Of a DNA stretch of 64,000 nucleotides, positions 41,109 through 50,184 are shown piece by piece. How positions within the stretch are numbered: position 1 is the first letter of the stretch; each line of letters opens with the position of its first letter. Below the pieces are notes generated by a model. That model made no database searches, was not told the origin of the DNA, and saw only the letters and a list, made by a program, of their open reading frames with translations. The position numbers and the translations under genes are program-made. This stretch comes from Micromonospora sp. Llam0 (GTDB taxonomy: Bacteria; Actinomycetota; Actinomycetes; Mycobacteriales; Micromonosporaceae). The DNA lies in the NCBI RefSeq assembly GCF_003751085.1, contig NZ_RJJY01000001.1, forward strand, positions 3,100,001 to 3,164,000, written 5' to 3'.

Positions 41109-43927
41109 TCTTGCTCCTCCTCACCACGGCGGCCGGCCGGCGCCAGGGTCATCTCGCTGGTGTCCTCGGACTCAGCCCGCCGCACACCGCCGTAGAAGCG
41201 GGACAGCACGCTGCTGACCGCATCCGGATCCGGCTCGTCGACCGGCGCCGGAACGGGAGCTGCGGGAGATTCGGCGGAAACGGGCAACGAAGCCATCGGC
41301 ACCCGTACCGGTAGTCCCTTGCTGCTGGTCCCGGCGGTCACCGGAACCACCGGCGGCGCTGGTGTCGGTGGCAGCGGAGCCACCGGTCCGCGCTGCCGTT
41401 CCCACCAGACGCTGCCGCCCCCGGCCGCGGCGCCGCCGGCCGAGGCGCCACGGGACGCGGCCCCGCCGGCCGAGGCGAGGATGTCCTCGGCCCGCGTCGG
41501 TGTGGGTCGGCGGCCGCCGCGCCGGACCGCCACGGCCCGGTCACCGGCGGCCGGCCCGGCCGGCAGCGCGGTCATCGGACGCAGCGCCAGTACCGCACGC
41601 GGCTGCGCGATCACAGCTGGTTGCGCAGGCGCAACCGGACCCGGTTCCTCCGCCGGAGTCGATGGACGAGCGGCCGGGACCGACGGACGAGCGGCCGGCG
41701 GGGCGAACGCCGGCCCACGACCAGCCAGCGCGGCCGGTGGCTGGCCGGCCACCGGGTCACCGGCGCTGGCCCGCACCGCCGCTCCGACGGCACGCATCTC
41801 CCTGGTCGGGTAGTCGGTGGGACTGCGGCCGGCCGACGCGACGTACGGCGCGTCCTCGTCCGGCGCGGCGAGCACCGTGCCGGGCAGCCACACGTTGGCC
41901 ACCAGCCCACGTTCGGCCGGCCGCAACTGCACCCGTACCCCGAGTCGGGCGGCCAGGTGGCTGACGACGAACAGCCCCATCCGCTCGGAGGCGGCGACGT
42001 CGGCGGCGGGCGGTTCGGCCAGGGTCACGTTGGCCTGCTCGATCGCCTCGGCGGACATCCCCATCCCCTCGTCGGTGATCTCGATGAGAACCGACTGGGG
42101 CGCGTACTCGTGTCCGGTGACGTGCACGTTGGTGTACGGCGGGGAGAAGGCGGTGGCGTTCTCCAGCAACTCGGCGAGCAGATGCACCAGGTCGCCGACG
42201 GCGTGCCCGACGATGTGCAGCTTGTCCTCGACGTCGTGGCGGATCCGCGGGTACTGCTCGATCTCGGCAGCGGCGGCCAGGGTCACCGCCGACAGCGCCA
42301 CCGGACGGCTCCACCGGCGGCTCGCCTCGGTGCCGGCCAGCACCAGCAGGCTCTCGTCGTTGCGGCGCATCCGGGCGGCCAGGTGGTCGAGCTTGAACAG
42401 GTTATCCAGCTGGTCCGGGTCACCCTCGTCGCGTTCCAGCTCGTCAAGCAGCTCAAGTTGCCGTTCGACCAGCACCTGGCTGCGGCGGGCCAGGTTGACG
42501 AACATCGCATTGACGTTGCGGCGCATCACCGCCTGCTCCACCGCGACGGTCACCGCGCTACGGTGCACCGCGACAAACGCCTCGGCGACCTCACCGACCT
42601 CGTCGCGGGTGCGTACCGCCGCCGGAGGGATCTCGATCTGCGGGACCCCGGACTCCACCGAACGGAGCCGTTGCAGGGTGTCCGGCAGGTCGAGCTGGGC
42701 GACCTGCAACGCCTGGCTCCGCAGGACGCGCAGCGATCGGGCGATCGACCGTCCGATCGCCACCGAGGTGAACAACGCGATGAACAGCACGCCGAGCACC
42801 GCCCCGGCGACCAGCACGGTCCGTTGCAGCTGCTGGTCGCTGCGGGCCTCGGCGAGGCTCACCGCGCTGCCCAGCACGCTCGACTCGACCTGGCGCAGCA
42901 GCTGGTGCCGGTCCTGGCTGGCGGCCCACCAGGCGTCCGGTTCCAGCACCGCCGGGCTGGCGGCGCCGCCGACGATGGTGGTTTCCTCCAGTTCCACCGC
43001 GGCGACGAACCGGGGGTCGGCGGCGGCCTGGCTGTACCGGGCGATCTGGTTGCCGGTCGCGGTCACCCGAAACTCGGCGAGCGCGGTCAGTTGCTGCGCC
43101 CGCAGGTCGGTCAGACTGACCTGATCTTCGGGGCCGTACCGGCCGGCCCGGGCGGCGGCGTACAGCTGCGCCCGGATCCGGGAGCCGAGTTCCTTGACCC
43201 GGGCCAGCTGGACGCTGCGCAGCACCGCCTGGGTCAGCTCCGGTCGGTCCTGACCCGGCGACGGTTCGGCGAGCAGGTCCAGCAGAGCGTCGATGGCCCG
43301 GGTGTAGTTGCCGAACACGGTGTCGGCACCGACCGCGCCGCCGGAGATGGACTCGCGCAGCGGTGGCAGCTGGTCCAGTGACTCGAGCACCCGGCTGTAG
43401 GCGGTCTGCCAGGCCGCGTCCCCGCCGGACTGCGGGCCGGCGGCGGCCAGGAAGTCGGCGATCCGGCGGTCGACCGCGTCGTAGTGCGGCTGCAGCACCT
43501 CGACGCTGCGCTCCGGGTCGAACCCGACGCCGGCCTGCCGGACCGCGAGTTCGCCGGCGGAGCGGTCGCGCTCCTGCTGCAGCTCGTGTACCAGGGCGGT
43601 GACCTGCTCGCCGATCTGGACCTGCCGGGCGAACTCGTTCAGTGCCGTCGCCTGGCCGACCAGTGAGCCGGTCTGCACCGAGGCGACCACCAGGAACGCC
43701 ACCGACGGGACGACCAGAACCGCGGCGAGCTTCGCGCCCATCCGCCAGTCCCGGGGACGCAGCCGGAGCCGACGACGGTGTGGCGTCACCCCGTCGTCGT
43801 CGGTCAGACGGCGGCGGGGGTACGGCACCGCGTTGTCGTACGGGCCACCGGGAGCAACCACCACGCCTCCTCGCAGTTTCCCCGACACCGGCCAAGCCGA
43901 GGAGCGGAGTCCATCCAACCAGCCCAC
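41105..43927 (-). CDS. Nitrate/nitrite-sensing type histidine kinase-like protein (CvnA-like)
   Basis: A 940-residue membrane sensor. TM1 is at about 63-83 and TM2 at about 371-394, bracketing a helical NIT-like extracellular domain. A HAMP-like segment follows, then [20 protein letters not shown] (about 514-533, the CvnA stand-in for an H-box) and a GHKL ATPase with N-box [12 protein letters not shown] (about 582) and G1 motif DEGMGM (about 621). The last 280 residues are Ala/Pro-rich and disordered. GTG 43927 is the longest start; GTG codons near 43862 directly follow AGGAGG but are very close to it. It overlaps the roadblock gene and follows the FGGY kinase gene by 34 bases. Confidence 0.9.
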   Translation of the reverse strand: MGWLDGLRSSAWPVSGKLRGGVVVAPGGPYDNAVPYPRRRLTDDDGVTPHRRRLRLRPRDWRMGAKLAAVLVVPSVAFLVVASVQTGSLVGQATALNEFARQVQIGEQVTALVHELQQERDRSAGELAVRQAGVGFDPERSVEVLQPHYDAVDRRIADFLAAAGPQSGGDAAWQTAYSRVLESLDQLPPLRESISGGAVGADTVFGNYTRAIDALLDLLAEPSPGQDRPELTQAVLRSVQLARVKELGSRIRAQLYAAARAGRYGPEDQVSLTDLRAQQLTALAEFRVTATGNQIARYSQAAADPRFVAAVELEETTIVGGAASPAVLEPDAWWAASQDRHQLLRQVESSVLGSAVSLAEARSDQQLQRTVLVAGAVLGVLFIALFTSVAIGRSIARSLRVLRSQALQVAQLDLPDTLQRLRSVESGVPQIEIPPAAVRTRDEVGEVAEAFVAVHRSAVTVAVEQAVMRRNVNAMFVNLARRSQVLVERQLELLDELERDEGDPDQLDNLFKLDHLAARMRRNDESLLVLAGTEASRRWSRPVALSAVTLAAAAEIEQYPRIRHDVEDKLHIVGHAVGDLVHLLAELLENATAFSPPYTNVHVTGHEYAPQSVLIEITDEGMGMSAEAIEQANVTLAEPPAADVAASERMGLFVVSHLAARLGVRVQLRPAERGLVANVWLPGTVLAAPDEDAPYVASAGRSPTDYPTREMRAVGAAVRASAGDPVAGQPPAALAGRGPAFAPPAARPSVPAARPSTPAEEPGPVAPAQPAVIAQPRAVLALRPMTALPAGPAAGDRAVAVRRGGRRPTPTRAEDILASAGGAASRGASAGGAAAGGGSVWWERQRGPVAPLPPTPAPPVVPVTAGTSSKGLPVRVPMASLPVSAESPAAPVPAPVDEPDPDAVSSVLSRFYGGVRRAESEDTSEMTLAPAGRRGEEEQE

Positions 43928-43961
43928 GTTCCGCTGTCAACGCGGCGACCTGCGGGAAGAC

Positions 43962-45377
43962 TCACGAAGGATACAGTGGCTGACTGGCCGGTAGCTTACC
44001 CGCCGACTCGCCATCGTCCGTCCGGCCGATGTCGCGGGCCGGCCCCGGCCCGTCGAGCCGGCCGAGCGCGACCAGCGCGGCCCCGGTGGCACCGACCTCG
44101 GGCTCGGCCATGTAACGCACCTGACGCGGGGCGAGCACCGCGCCGAACGCCCTGCGCCACCAATCGGACGCGGAGAGTGCGCCACCGCCGAGAACGACCT
44201 CGGTCACCGGGCCGTCCATCGTCGATTCGATCTCGTCCAGGTCACCGGCCACCTGCCGGCAGACGCCCTCCATCAGCCCGGCGAATATGTCGACCGCCGT
44301 GGTGCCGAATCCCAGTCCGCGCAGCTCACCGGAGCCGGCCGGGGCCCGGCCCGGCGGGCGGTCGCCGCCGAACCGGGGATCCGCCGGTACGCCCTCACCC
44401 GGCTCGATCAGCTCCAGCGCCCGTTCCAGCTCGGCGCCCTGCGGCAGGCGCAGTTCCCGGTTCGCCCAGCTGTAGAGGTTGCCGCCGGCGGAGTAGGCTC
44501 GGCCGGTGACGATCCGGGTGTGGTCGACCCGGTAGCGCCACAGCTGCGCCGGCAACGGCGGCAACGGGACGCCCGGCGCGGCCAGCTGGACCACCCGTAC
44601 CGCAGCTGAGGTGCCGACGGTGACCGCGGCCCGGCTGGGATCCAGGCATCCGGAGCCGATGTTGGAGGCGGCGCCGTCGCCGATCGTCGGGGTCCACGGC
44701 ACGCCGGCCAACGCCGGCCAACGCCGGGCGAACTCGGCCCGCAGCTGCCCACGCCAGTCCGCCGGGGCCAGCTCGGGAAGCTCACCGGGCCGCACCCCGG
44801 CCAACCGCACGGCCTCGGGGTCCCACTGCATGGTCACCAGGTCGAGCATGCCGGTGCCGGACGCCTGGGACACCGACATCGGCGCAGGCCCGAGCAGACC
44901 GGTCAGCACATACTCCGGCAGGCCGACGAAGCGCGCCGGCCGGCCGCCGCAGTGGCGGCGCAGCCACGGCAGTCGCACCGTCCAGTAGAAGCGGTGCCAC
45001 CAGGTTCCGGTGCGCTCGTGGAAGTCGGCCTCGTCGACGGGCGCGGTCGCACCGGGCAACGCGGCCGGCCGGGTGTCCAACCAGGTCATCAGGGGGCCGA
45101 TCGGGGCACCGGCGGGATCCAGCGGCAACACCGAGTGCCACTGGGCGGCGGAGGCGACCAGCTCGACACCGTCGAGCCGGCCGGCCGAGTCGAGCTCGTC
45201 GACGCAGTCGATGAGTGCGGCCAGGTAGTCGGCCGGGTCGAGGGTGGCGGCGCCGTCCCGGTCGACCGCCAGCGCCACCTTGCGGCGGGCCAACGCGTCC
45301 TGCTGCGGCACGGCCGCGTTGTCGAGGACCAGGCCGCGCACCGACGAGGTGCCGAGATCGAGGGCGAGGATGCTCAT
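43962..45377 (-). CDS. FGGY-family carbohydrate kinase (gluconokinase/xylulokinase-like)
   Basis: A 471-residue sugar kinase. The N-terminal phosphate motif is LALDLGTSSVRGLV, the second lobe starts near IGDGAASNIGSGC, and the VLGGGALSASDWWRRAF adenosine motif lies near the C-terminus. It would phosphorylate a sugar or sugar acid with ATP. The exact substrate is not decided by sequence; gluconate is my first guess because of the SSVRGLV and AAQWHS motifs. The start ATG 45377 has only 48 bases to the divergent Trp leader peptide. It lies 34 bases upstream of the conservon-type sensor gene on the same strand and may share its transcript. Confidence 0.86.
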   Translation of the reverse strand: MSILALDLGTSSVRGLVLDNAAVPQQDALARRKVALAVDRDGAATLDPADYLAALIDCVDELDSAGRLDGVELVASAAQWHSVLPLDPAGAPIGPLMTWLDTRPAALPGATAPVDEADFHERTGTWWHRFYWTVRLPWLRRHCGGRPARFVGLPEYVLTGLLGPAPMSVSQASGTGMLDLVTMQWDPEAVRLAGVRPGELPELAPADWRGQLRAEFARRWPALAGVPWTPTIGDGAASNIGSGCLDPSRAAVTVGTSAAVRVVQLAAPGVPLPPLPAQLWRYRVDHTRIVTGRAYSAGGNLYSWANRELRLPQGAELERALELIEPGEGVPADPRFGGDRPPGRAPAGSGELRGLGFGTTAVDIFAGLMEGVCRQVAGDLDEIESTMDGPVTEVVLGGGALSASDWWRRAFGAVLAPRQVRYMAEPEVGATGAALVALGRLDGPGPARDIGRTDDGESAGKLPASQPLYPS

Positions 45378-45413
45378 CGTCGATCACCGTACCCAGCCAC
45401 GGGCCTGGACCGG

Positions 45414-45419
45414 TATGCT
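45414..45419 (+). promoter_or_regulatory. Putative -10 box for the Trp leader
   Basis: TATGCT fits the actinobacterial TAnnnT -10 pattern and ends 7 bases before the leader ATG, so the transcript may start at or beside that ATG. No good -35 element is visible. Confidence 0.45.
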
Positions 45420-45425
45420 GTCGCC

Positions 45426-45485
45426 ATGCTCGCGCTCACTCGTTGCTGGTGGCCCGCTGACCTGGCGGCCCCGCCGCGCGTCTAG
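45426..45485 (+). CDS. trpL: Trp leader peptide (attenuator peptide with Trp-Trp)
   Basis: A 19-codon reading frame, MLALTRCWWPADLAAPPRV, with two adjacent Trp codons and a TAG stop at 45483-45485. It lies 90 bases upstream of a fused anthranilate synthase gene and is followed at once by stable stem-loops. Leader peptides with consecutive Trp codons control such genes by ribosome-mediated attenuation, including the fused anthranilate synthase of Streptomyces venezuelae. When charged tRNA-Trp is scarce the ribosome should stall at codons 8-9 and let transcription continue. Too short to be found by ordinary gene calling. Confidence 0.85.
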   Translation: MLALTRCWWPADLAAPPRV

Positions 45486-45498
45486 CGCGCAACCATCC

Positions 45499-45535
45499 GG
45501 CCGCCCGTCGAGGCGGCCACCGGGTTCCCACCCGG
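45499..45535 (+). promoter_or_regulatory. Attenuator stem-loops downstream of the Trp leader
   Basis: GGCCGCC (45499-45505) pairs with GGCGGCC (45512-45518) around CGTCGA. CCGGGT (45520-45525) pairs with ACCCGG (45530-45535). These lie between the leader stop and the anthranilate synthase start. Which one terminates and which region forms the antiterminator cannot be settled without folding the whole leader; no U-run is present. Confidence 0.6.
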
Positions 45536-45575
45536 GCAGTTCCTCGCCGGGCCGCCCGAAGCCCGAGGGGACCCG

Positions 45576-47645
45576 ATGACCGACCACCTGTCCAGCCTGC
45601 TGCGCGCCGTGCACGACGGCGTCGACCCAGGTCCGTTCGCGCTGCTGCGTCGCGACGGCGCCGACGTCGTCGAACTGCTCCGCGGCACACCGCACCGCGC
45701 CGACCGGCTGGCGGACATCCCGCTGCCGGCCGGACCGGCCAACCAGCCGGCGACGCTGGCGGTGGTCCCGTACCGGCAGATCGCCGAACGCGGATTCGCC
45801 CACGTCGACGACGGGCTTCCGCTGGAATGCATCCGGGTGTCGACCTACCGGCAGGTGCCGGTCGCGACGGCGATTCGCGACCTGCCCGGCACGCCGGTGA
45901 CGACCGACGGCGGCGGCTTCGACATCGCCGACGACGAGTACGCCGACCTGGTGGCCCAGGTGCTGCGGGACGAGATCGGCAACGGTGCCGGCGCCAACTT
46001 CGTGCTGCACCGCACCTACCGTGCCCGGCTGGTGGCACCGGGCGGGTCCGCCGCCGACCGGGTGGCCCGCTCGGCGGCGCTGGTCGCCGGGTTGAGCGCA
46101 CTTCGCCGGCTGCTGCGCGACGAACGCGGCGCCTACTGGACGTTCCTGGTCTACACCGGCGAGCGGGTGCTGGTCGGCGCGACACCGGAACGGCACGTCA
46201 GCGTCAGCGACGGACTGGCCATGATGAACCCGATCAGCGGCACCCTGCGGCATCCGCGGGGCGAGCCGGATCTCGCCACCGTACTGTCGTTCCTCGACGA
46301 TCCGAAGGAGGTCGAGGAGCTCTACATGGTGCTCGACGAGGAGCTCAAGATGATGGCGACGGTCGCCGAGCACGGTGGCCAGGTGATCGGCCCCTACCTG
46401 AAGCGGATGTCCCGGCTGAGCCACACCGAGTACCTGCTCGCCGGACGCAACTGCCACGACGTGCGGGAGGTGCTCCGGCAGACGATGTTCGCGCCGACCG
46501 TCACCGGCAGCCCGATCGAGAGCGCCTGCCGGGTGATCGCCCGGTACAGCCCCGGTGGACGCCGCTACTACGCCGGGGTGCTCGCACTGCTCGGCCACGA
46601 CAGCGACGGCGCGCAGACGCTGGACGCCCCGATCCTGATCCGGGCCGCCGAGATCGATCTGACCGGGGAGATCCGGGTGCCGGTCGGCGCGACCCTGGTG
46701 CGTCACTCCACACCGTCCGGTGAGGTGGCCGAGACGCACGCGAAGGCGTCGGCGGTCCTCGCGTCGCTCGGGCTCGCGTCCGGGCCGGTATCCGGACCCA
46801 CCTCCGGGCCGGTCCCCGGGCTCACCTCCGGACCGGCGGTGCCGTCGGACCGGTCGGCGGCCGACGGGGCCGCCAGCTGCGGAACCGGGCTGCCGGCCGG
46901 GACGCCCGGCACCGGCGTCGCCGCCGCGCTCGCCCACCCCGAACACCCTGCGGTGGTACGCGCGTTGGGCGCCCGCAACGACCGGCTGGCCCGCTTCTGG
47001 TTGGAGCAGCGGGTTCCCGGTGCGGTGGCCGAGTCCCAGTTGACCGGTCTGGACGTGCTGGTGGTGGACGCCGAGGACAGCTTCACCGGCATGCTCGCCC
47101 ACCTGCTGCGGGCGCTCGGCGCGGCGGTCCGGCAGGTCCGCTGGGACCAGACCGCGACGGTCGACCCGGCCACCGCGGACGTCCTGGTCGCCGGGCCCGG
47201 CCCGGGTGACCCGACCGACCCGGCGCAGCCCCGGATGGCGGTGCTGCGCCGGGTCGTGGACGCCGCGCTGCACCGTGGGCAGCCGCTGCTCGGCATCTGT
47301 CTGGGCCACCAGGTGCTGGCCGACCGGCTCGGCCTGGCGGTGACCCGCCGGCCGCTGCCCAGCCAGGGACTGCAGCGGGAGATCGACTTCTTCGGTATCC
47401 CGCGCCGGGTCGGCTTCTACTCAAGTTTCACCGCCCGCTGCGACACCGCGAGCCTGCCCACCGCGTACGGGCAGGTCCGGCTGTGCCGCGACGAGACCGA
47501 CGGCGCGGTGCACGCGCTGGTCGGCCCCCGGTTCGCCGGGGTGCAGTTCCACCCCGAGTCGGTACTCAGCCCGGACGGCCTGGACGTGCTGCGGGACCTG
47601 CTGGTCGATCTGGTCGCGGTCAACCGGCGGCCAGACCGCGTTTGA
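45576..47645 (+). CDS. Fused anthranilate synthase (TrpE-TrpG; PhzE-type sequence)
   Basis: A 689-residue fusion. Residues 1-400 are the chorismate-binding synthase domain, with GAYWTFLVYTGERVLVGATPERHVS, MNPISGT, EELYMVLDEELKMMA and FAPTVTGSPIESACRVIARY. After a Ser/Pro/Gly linker, residues 490-689 are a class I glutamine amidotransferase with Cys575 (GICLGHQ), His659 and Glu661 (FHPES). It converts chorismate and glutamine to anthranilate, or to the 2-amino-2-deoxyisochorismate precursor of phenazines if it is a true PhzE. The tryptophan attenuator upstream and the lack of phenazine genes favour anthranilate for tryptophan. The canonical LLES feedback motif is not obvious. Its 3' end overlaps wrbA by 26 bases, convergent. 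Confidence 0.93.
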   Translation: MTDHLSSLLRAVHDGVDPGPFALLRRDGADVVELLRGTPHRADRLADIPLPAGPANQPATLAVVPYRQIAERGFAHVDDGLPLECIRVSTYRQVPVATAIRDLPGTPVTTDGGGFDIADDEYADLVAQVLRDEIGNGAGANFVLHRTYRARLVAPGGSAADRVARSAALVAGLSALRRLLRDERGAYWTFLVYTGERVLVGATPERHVSVSDGLAMMNPISGTLRHPRGEPDLATVLSFLDDPKEVEELYMVLDEELKMMATVAEHGGQVIGPYLKRMSRLSHTEYLLAGRNCHDVREVLRQTMFAPTVTGSPIESACRVIARYSPGGRRYYAGVLALLGHDSDGAQTLDAPILIRAAEIDLTGEIRVPVGATLVRHSTPSGEVAETHAKASAVLASLGLASGPVSGPTSGPVPGLTSGPAVPSDRSAADGAASCGTGLPAGTPGTGVAAALAHPEHPAVVRALGARNDRLARFWLEQRVPGAVAESQLTGLDVLVVDAEDSFTGMLAHLLRALGAAVRQVRWDQTATVDPATADVLVAGPGPGDPTDPAQPRMAVLRRVVDAALHRGQPLLGICLGHQVLADRLGLAVTRRPLPSQGLQREIDFFGIPRRVGFYSSFTARCDTASLPTAYGQVRLCRDETDGAVHALVGPRFAGVQFHPESVLSPDGLDVLRDLLVDLVAVNRRPDRV

Positions 47646-48240
47646 CCGCCGCGGCGATATCGACCACCCGCCGGGCGGTCAGGGCGGTCGCGGTCAGCGC
47701 CGCCTCGTCCGGCGGGATCTCGCCGTTGTTGCTGGTGTGCGAGGCGCCGTACGGGTTGCCGCCGACGAACTGGCTCGGCTCCACGTAGCCGGGGGTGACC
47801 ACGATGCCACCCCAGTGGTAGACGACGTTGTACAGCGACAGCAGCGTGGCCTCCTGGCCGCCGTGCGCGGTCGCGGTCGAGCAGAATCCGGAGAACACCT
47901 TGTTGACCAGGACGCCCTTGGCCCACAACGGTCCACTGCCGTCGATGAACTGCTTCAGCTGCGCGGCCATCACCCCGTACCGGGTCGGGGTGCCGAAGAT
48001 GACCGCGTCCGACCAGGCCAGGTCGTCGATCTCGGCCTCCATCACGTCCTCGGTCTCCAGCCGGTGCGCGTGCCAGCCGGAGTTGGACCGGATCGCCTCC
48101 TCGGGGGCGAGCTCGCGGACCTTGCGGAGCCGCACCTGCGCGCCGGCCTTCTCCGCGGCCTCCACGGCGGCCTGCGCCATCTTGTAGGTGGTCCCGGTGG
48201 CGCTGTAGTAGATCACCGACAGGTTGATCGGGTCGTCCAT
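47620..48240 (-). CDS. wrbA: WrbA-type NAD(P)H:quinone oxidoreductase (flavodoxin fold)
   Basis: A 206-residue FMN-binding quinone reductase, which makes two-electron reductions of quinones and guards against redox cycling. The phosphate loop is YYSATGTTYKMA, followed by FGTPTRYGVMAAQLKQFID and FCSTATAHGGQEATLLSLYN, all typical of WrbA. ATG 48240 has AAGGAG at 7-base spacing; the longer frame to 48306 is an extension without support. Its last 26 bases overlap the end of the anthranilate synthase gene on the other strand, so the two messages are complementary at their 3' ends. Confidence 0.95.
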   Translation of the reverse strand: MDDPINLSVIYYSATGTTYKMAQAAVEAAEKAGAQVRLRKVRELAPEEAIRSNSGWHAHRLETEDVMEAEIDDLAWSDAVIFGTPTRYGVMAAQLKQFIDGSGPLWAKGVLVNKVFSGFCSTATAHGGQEATLLSLYNVVYHWGGIVVTPGYVEPSQFVGGNPYGASHTSNNGEIPPDEAALTATALTARRVVDIAAAVKRGLAAG

Positions 48241-48576
48241 CGATAGCTCCTTCGGTTCGGCTCGGATCTGCCCCGGTACCGCGCTACCCGTTCGTTGCGC
48301 CGGCAAACACCGGTGCCGGCATCGGCTCCGACGGTGCCCGCCGATCCGTCCGACATCGGGAGTGCGGCGCTCGCGCCGCCGGCCCGGCTCACAACACTGG
48401 ATCCGGGATTGTGAACGAACGGACCCTGGGCGACACGTGAACGGGGTAGGTAGCTTTCGTTACGACTCGGTCGCCGCCGCCGCCGACCCGCTCTTCCCGC
48501 CGGTACGCCCGCCGGCAGCCCGGTACGTCCGCCGGCAGCCCGGCGGGCCCCGCCGTCGATCCTTGAGGAGGTCCTG
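48241..48576. other. 336-bp intergenic region with no gene; tandem 20-bp repeat
   Basis: No convincing coding frame. It holds a tandem repeat at 48501-48540 (CGGTACGCCCGCCGGCAGCC, then the same with one change) and a partial third unit. The AT-richer stretch around 48410-48470, with GTGAAC twice and TCGTTACGACTC, is the likeliest promoter site for the downstream RusA-like gene. The ribosome site GAGGAGG lies just before 48577. Confidence 0.5.
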
Positions 48577-49011
48577 ATGCGTGACCGTCAGGCGCTCGCG
48601 TTGGCGTTCGATGTCCCGGGCCTGCCGCCACTGAAGAACCAGACACTGTCCATCTTCACCGCCGGCAACCGCCAGGCGGCGCGGGTCCGTACCCTGCTGA
48701 CCGCGGCGTGCGACGCGGCGCAGCGCAGCGGCTGGACGCCGCTGACCGAGCCGGTTGCGCTGGAGGTCGTGGTACGCCGCCCGAGCGGGCACCAGTTCGG
48801 CTATGCGACGAACTTCCTCGGCGGCATCGGCGACGTACTGCAGGACAAGCGCCACGAACCGGTCGGCACCGTCGCCCACCTCGGCGTCCTCGTCGACGTG
48901 GCGCTGTTCGTCACCGACCGGCAGATCCAGCGGATCTGCTACCGCGAGGAGTACGCCGACGAACCGTCGTACCAGGTGACGGTCGCCGCGCTCGACCAGC
49001 CCGACGTCTGA
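48577..49011 (+). CDS. RusA-like small protein lacking the usual acidic cluster
   Basis: A 144-residue protein. The layout (LPPLKNQTLSIF near the start, strand VALEVVVRRPSG, helix NFLGGIGDVLQDK, then FVTDRQIQRICYREEY and a final strand YQVTVAAL) resembles the RusA Holliday-junction resolvase fold. RusA uses a DxDN motif ahead of the helix and an Asp in the DDRQI segment. Here the first motif reads YATNFLGG, without the two Asp, while DRQI is kept. It may be a chromosomal relative with another function. GAGGAGG precedes ATG 48577. It lies alone between wrbA and the convergent oxidase gene. Confidence 0.6.
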   Translation: MRDRQALALAFDVPGLPPLKNQTLSIFTAGNRQAARVRTLLTAACDAAQRSGWTPLTEPVALEVVVRRPSGHQFGYATNFLGGIGDVLQDKRHEPVGTVAHLGVLVDVALFVTDRQIQRICYREEYADEPSYQVTVAALDQPDV

Positions 49012-49045
49012 GGCCGGCCCGACGTCTTGAGCCAGCGCGGCACTG

Positions 49046-50032
49046 TCACGCCGCTTCGCTGACCAGCGACGCTACTTCGTCGGCACAGCCCCAGCTCAGC
49101 GTCACGCCGGCACCGCCGTGGCCGTAGCAGTGGATCAGCCGGGTGACCCCGGCCGGCGGCGCGGGATCAGCCTCCACCCGGGCACCGCCGTGCCGCCCGG
49201 GCCGCAGCCCGACCCGCTGGGCGAGGACCGCCGCACCGGCCAGCTCGGGAACGAGGGCGGCGCAGCGGGCCCGGATCGCCCGGCTCGTCGCCGGATCGGG
49301 CAGTTCGCCGTCGACGCCCGGCTCGAACGTGCCGCCGAGCACGACGTCGCGCCGCCGGGGGTGCACGTACGTGGAGCCGTCGGGGTGGTGTTCGTCGCGT
49401 ACCGAGGTGGCGATGCCGGGATTGGCCACCAGCACCACCTGGCCGCGGATCGGATGCACCGCAGGATCGGCGGCCAGCCGACCGGCGGCCAGGCCGGTGG
49501 CGTTCACCACCACCGGCGCCAGCTGGCCCGCCTCGGCCAGATCGGACAGGTCACGCTGGCGCAGCACGCCGCCGGCGGAGACGAACCGTCGGGTGAGCCA
49601 GTCCAGGTACGGCCGCATCTCCACGGTGGGCACCGTGCACCGCCACTCGGCCACCACCCCACCGGCCGGAGCGGCGCCGGTGGCCGGCACCACCGGGGTG
49701 ACCGGGCAGTAACGCAGGTCGGGAACGGCCGCTGCCCACCACGGTGGATCGTCGACCGGGGCACGCAGCAGCATCCGGGTCGGTCGCATCACCACCCCCG
49801 GCACCGGCTGCCGGGCCTGGTCGGCCAGTTCGTCGAAGGTGCGACGGGCCCAGTCGAGCACCCGGGACGTACCGTCGGTCCGGGTCGGGTACCAGACCGC
49901 GGCGGCCACCGCCGACACGGTCTGCTCGACGGGGTGGGCGGTGACCACGGTCACCCGTAGTCCCCGTTGCTGCAGCCGGACGGCACAGCTGAGCCCGATG
50001 ATGCCGGCTCCGACCACCACCGCGTCAGACAC
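49046..50032 (-). CDS. D-amino acid oxidase family FAD enzyme
   Basis: A 328-residue flavoprotein of the D-amino acid/D-aspartate oxidase family, which converts D-amino acids to keto acids with peroxide and ammonia. The dinucleotide motif is VVVGAGIIGLSCAVRLQQRG, a middle substrate-domain motif is MRPYLDWL, and the C-terminal signature is HCYGHGGAGVTLSWGCA, with the substrate Arg probably in GLRPGR. There is no signal peptide. Convergent with the RusA-like gene (34-base gap). The lipoprotein gene upstream on the same strand is 152 bases away, so it probably has its own promoter. Confidence 0.93.
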   Translation of the reverse strand: MSDAVVVGAGIIGLSCAVRLQQRGLRVTVVTAHPVEQTVSAVAAAVWYPTRTDGTSRVLDWARRTFDELADQARQPVPGVVMRPTRMLLRAPVDDPPWWAAAVPDLRYCPVTPVVPATGAAPAGGVVAEWRCTVPTVEMRPYLDWLTRRFVSAGGVLRQRDLSDLAEAGQLAPVVVNATGLAAGRLAADPAVHPIRGQVVLVANPGIATSVRDEHHPDGSTYVHPRRRDVVLGGTFEPGVDGELPDPATSRAIRARCAALVPELAGAAVLAQRVGLRPGRHGGARVEADPAPPAGVTRLIHCYGHGGAGVTLSWGCADEVASLVSEAA

Positions 50033-50184
50033 CGTCTCTCCTGTCCGTCCCGTCCGTTCGGCCGGCCCGCTCCGGGCGGTACCCGTACCCGCCGGGCCAC
50101 ATCCTGCCGGACCGGGTCACGGTCCGTGCGACGGCCCCAGCCGCAGCGGTCCCCGCGCCGGTCCCAACCGCAGAGGGTCGGTGG

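Noticed and set aside
45384..47309. 641-residue minus-strand frame
   Set aside because: Complement of the fused anthranilate synthase gene.
45576..47645. Phenazine biosynthesis locus
   Set aside because: The enzyme is of PhzE type, but no other phenazine genes are present and a Trp attenuator precedes it, so tryptophan supply is more likely.
48224..48577. 117-residue plus-strand frame between wrbA and the RusA-like gene
   Set aside because: Overlaps the wrbA start, has no ribosome site and is Arg/Pro-rich; the region looks like a promoter area with tandem repeats.
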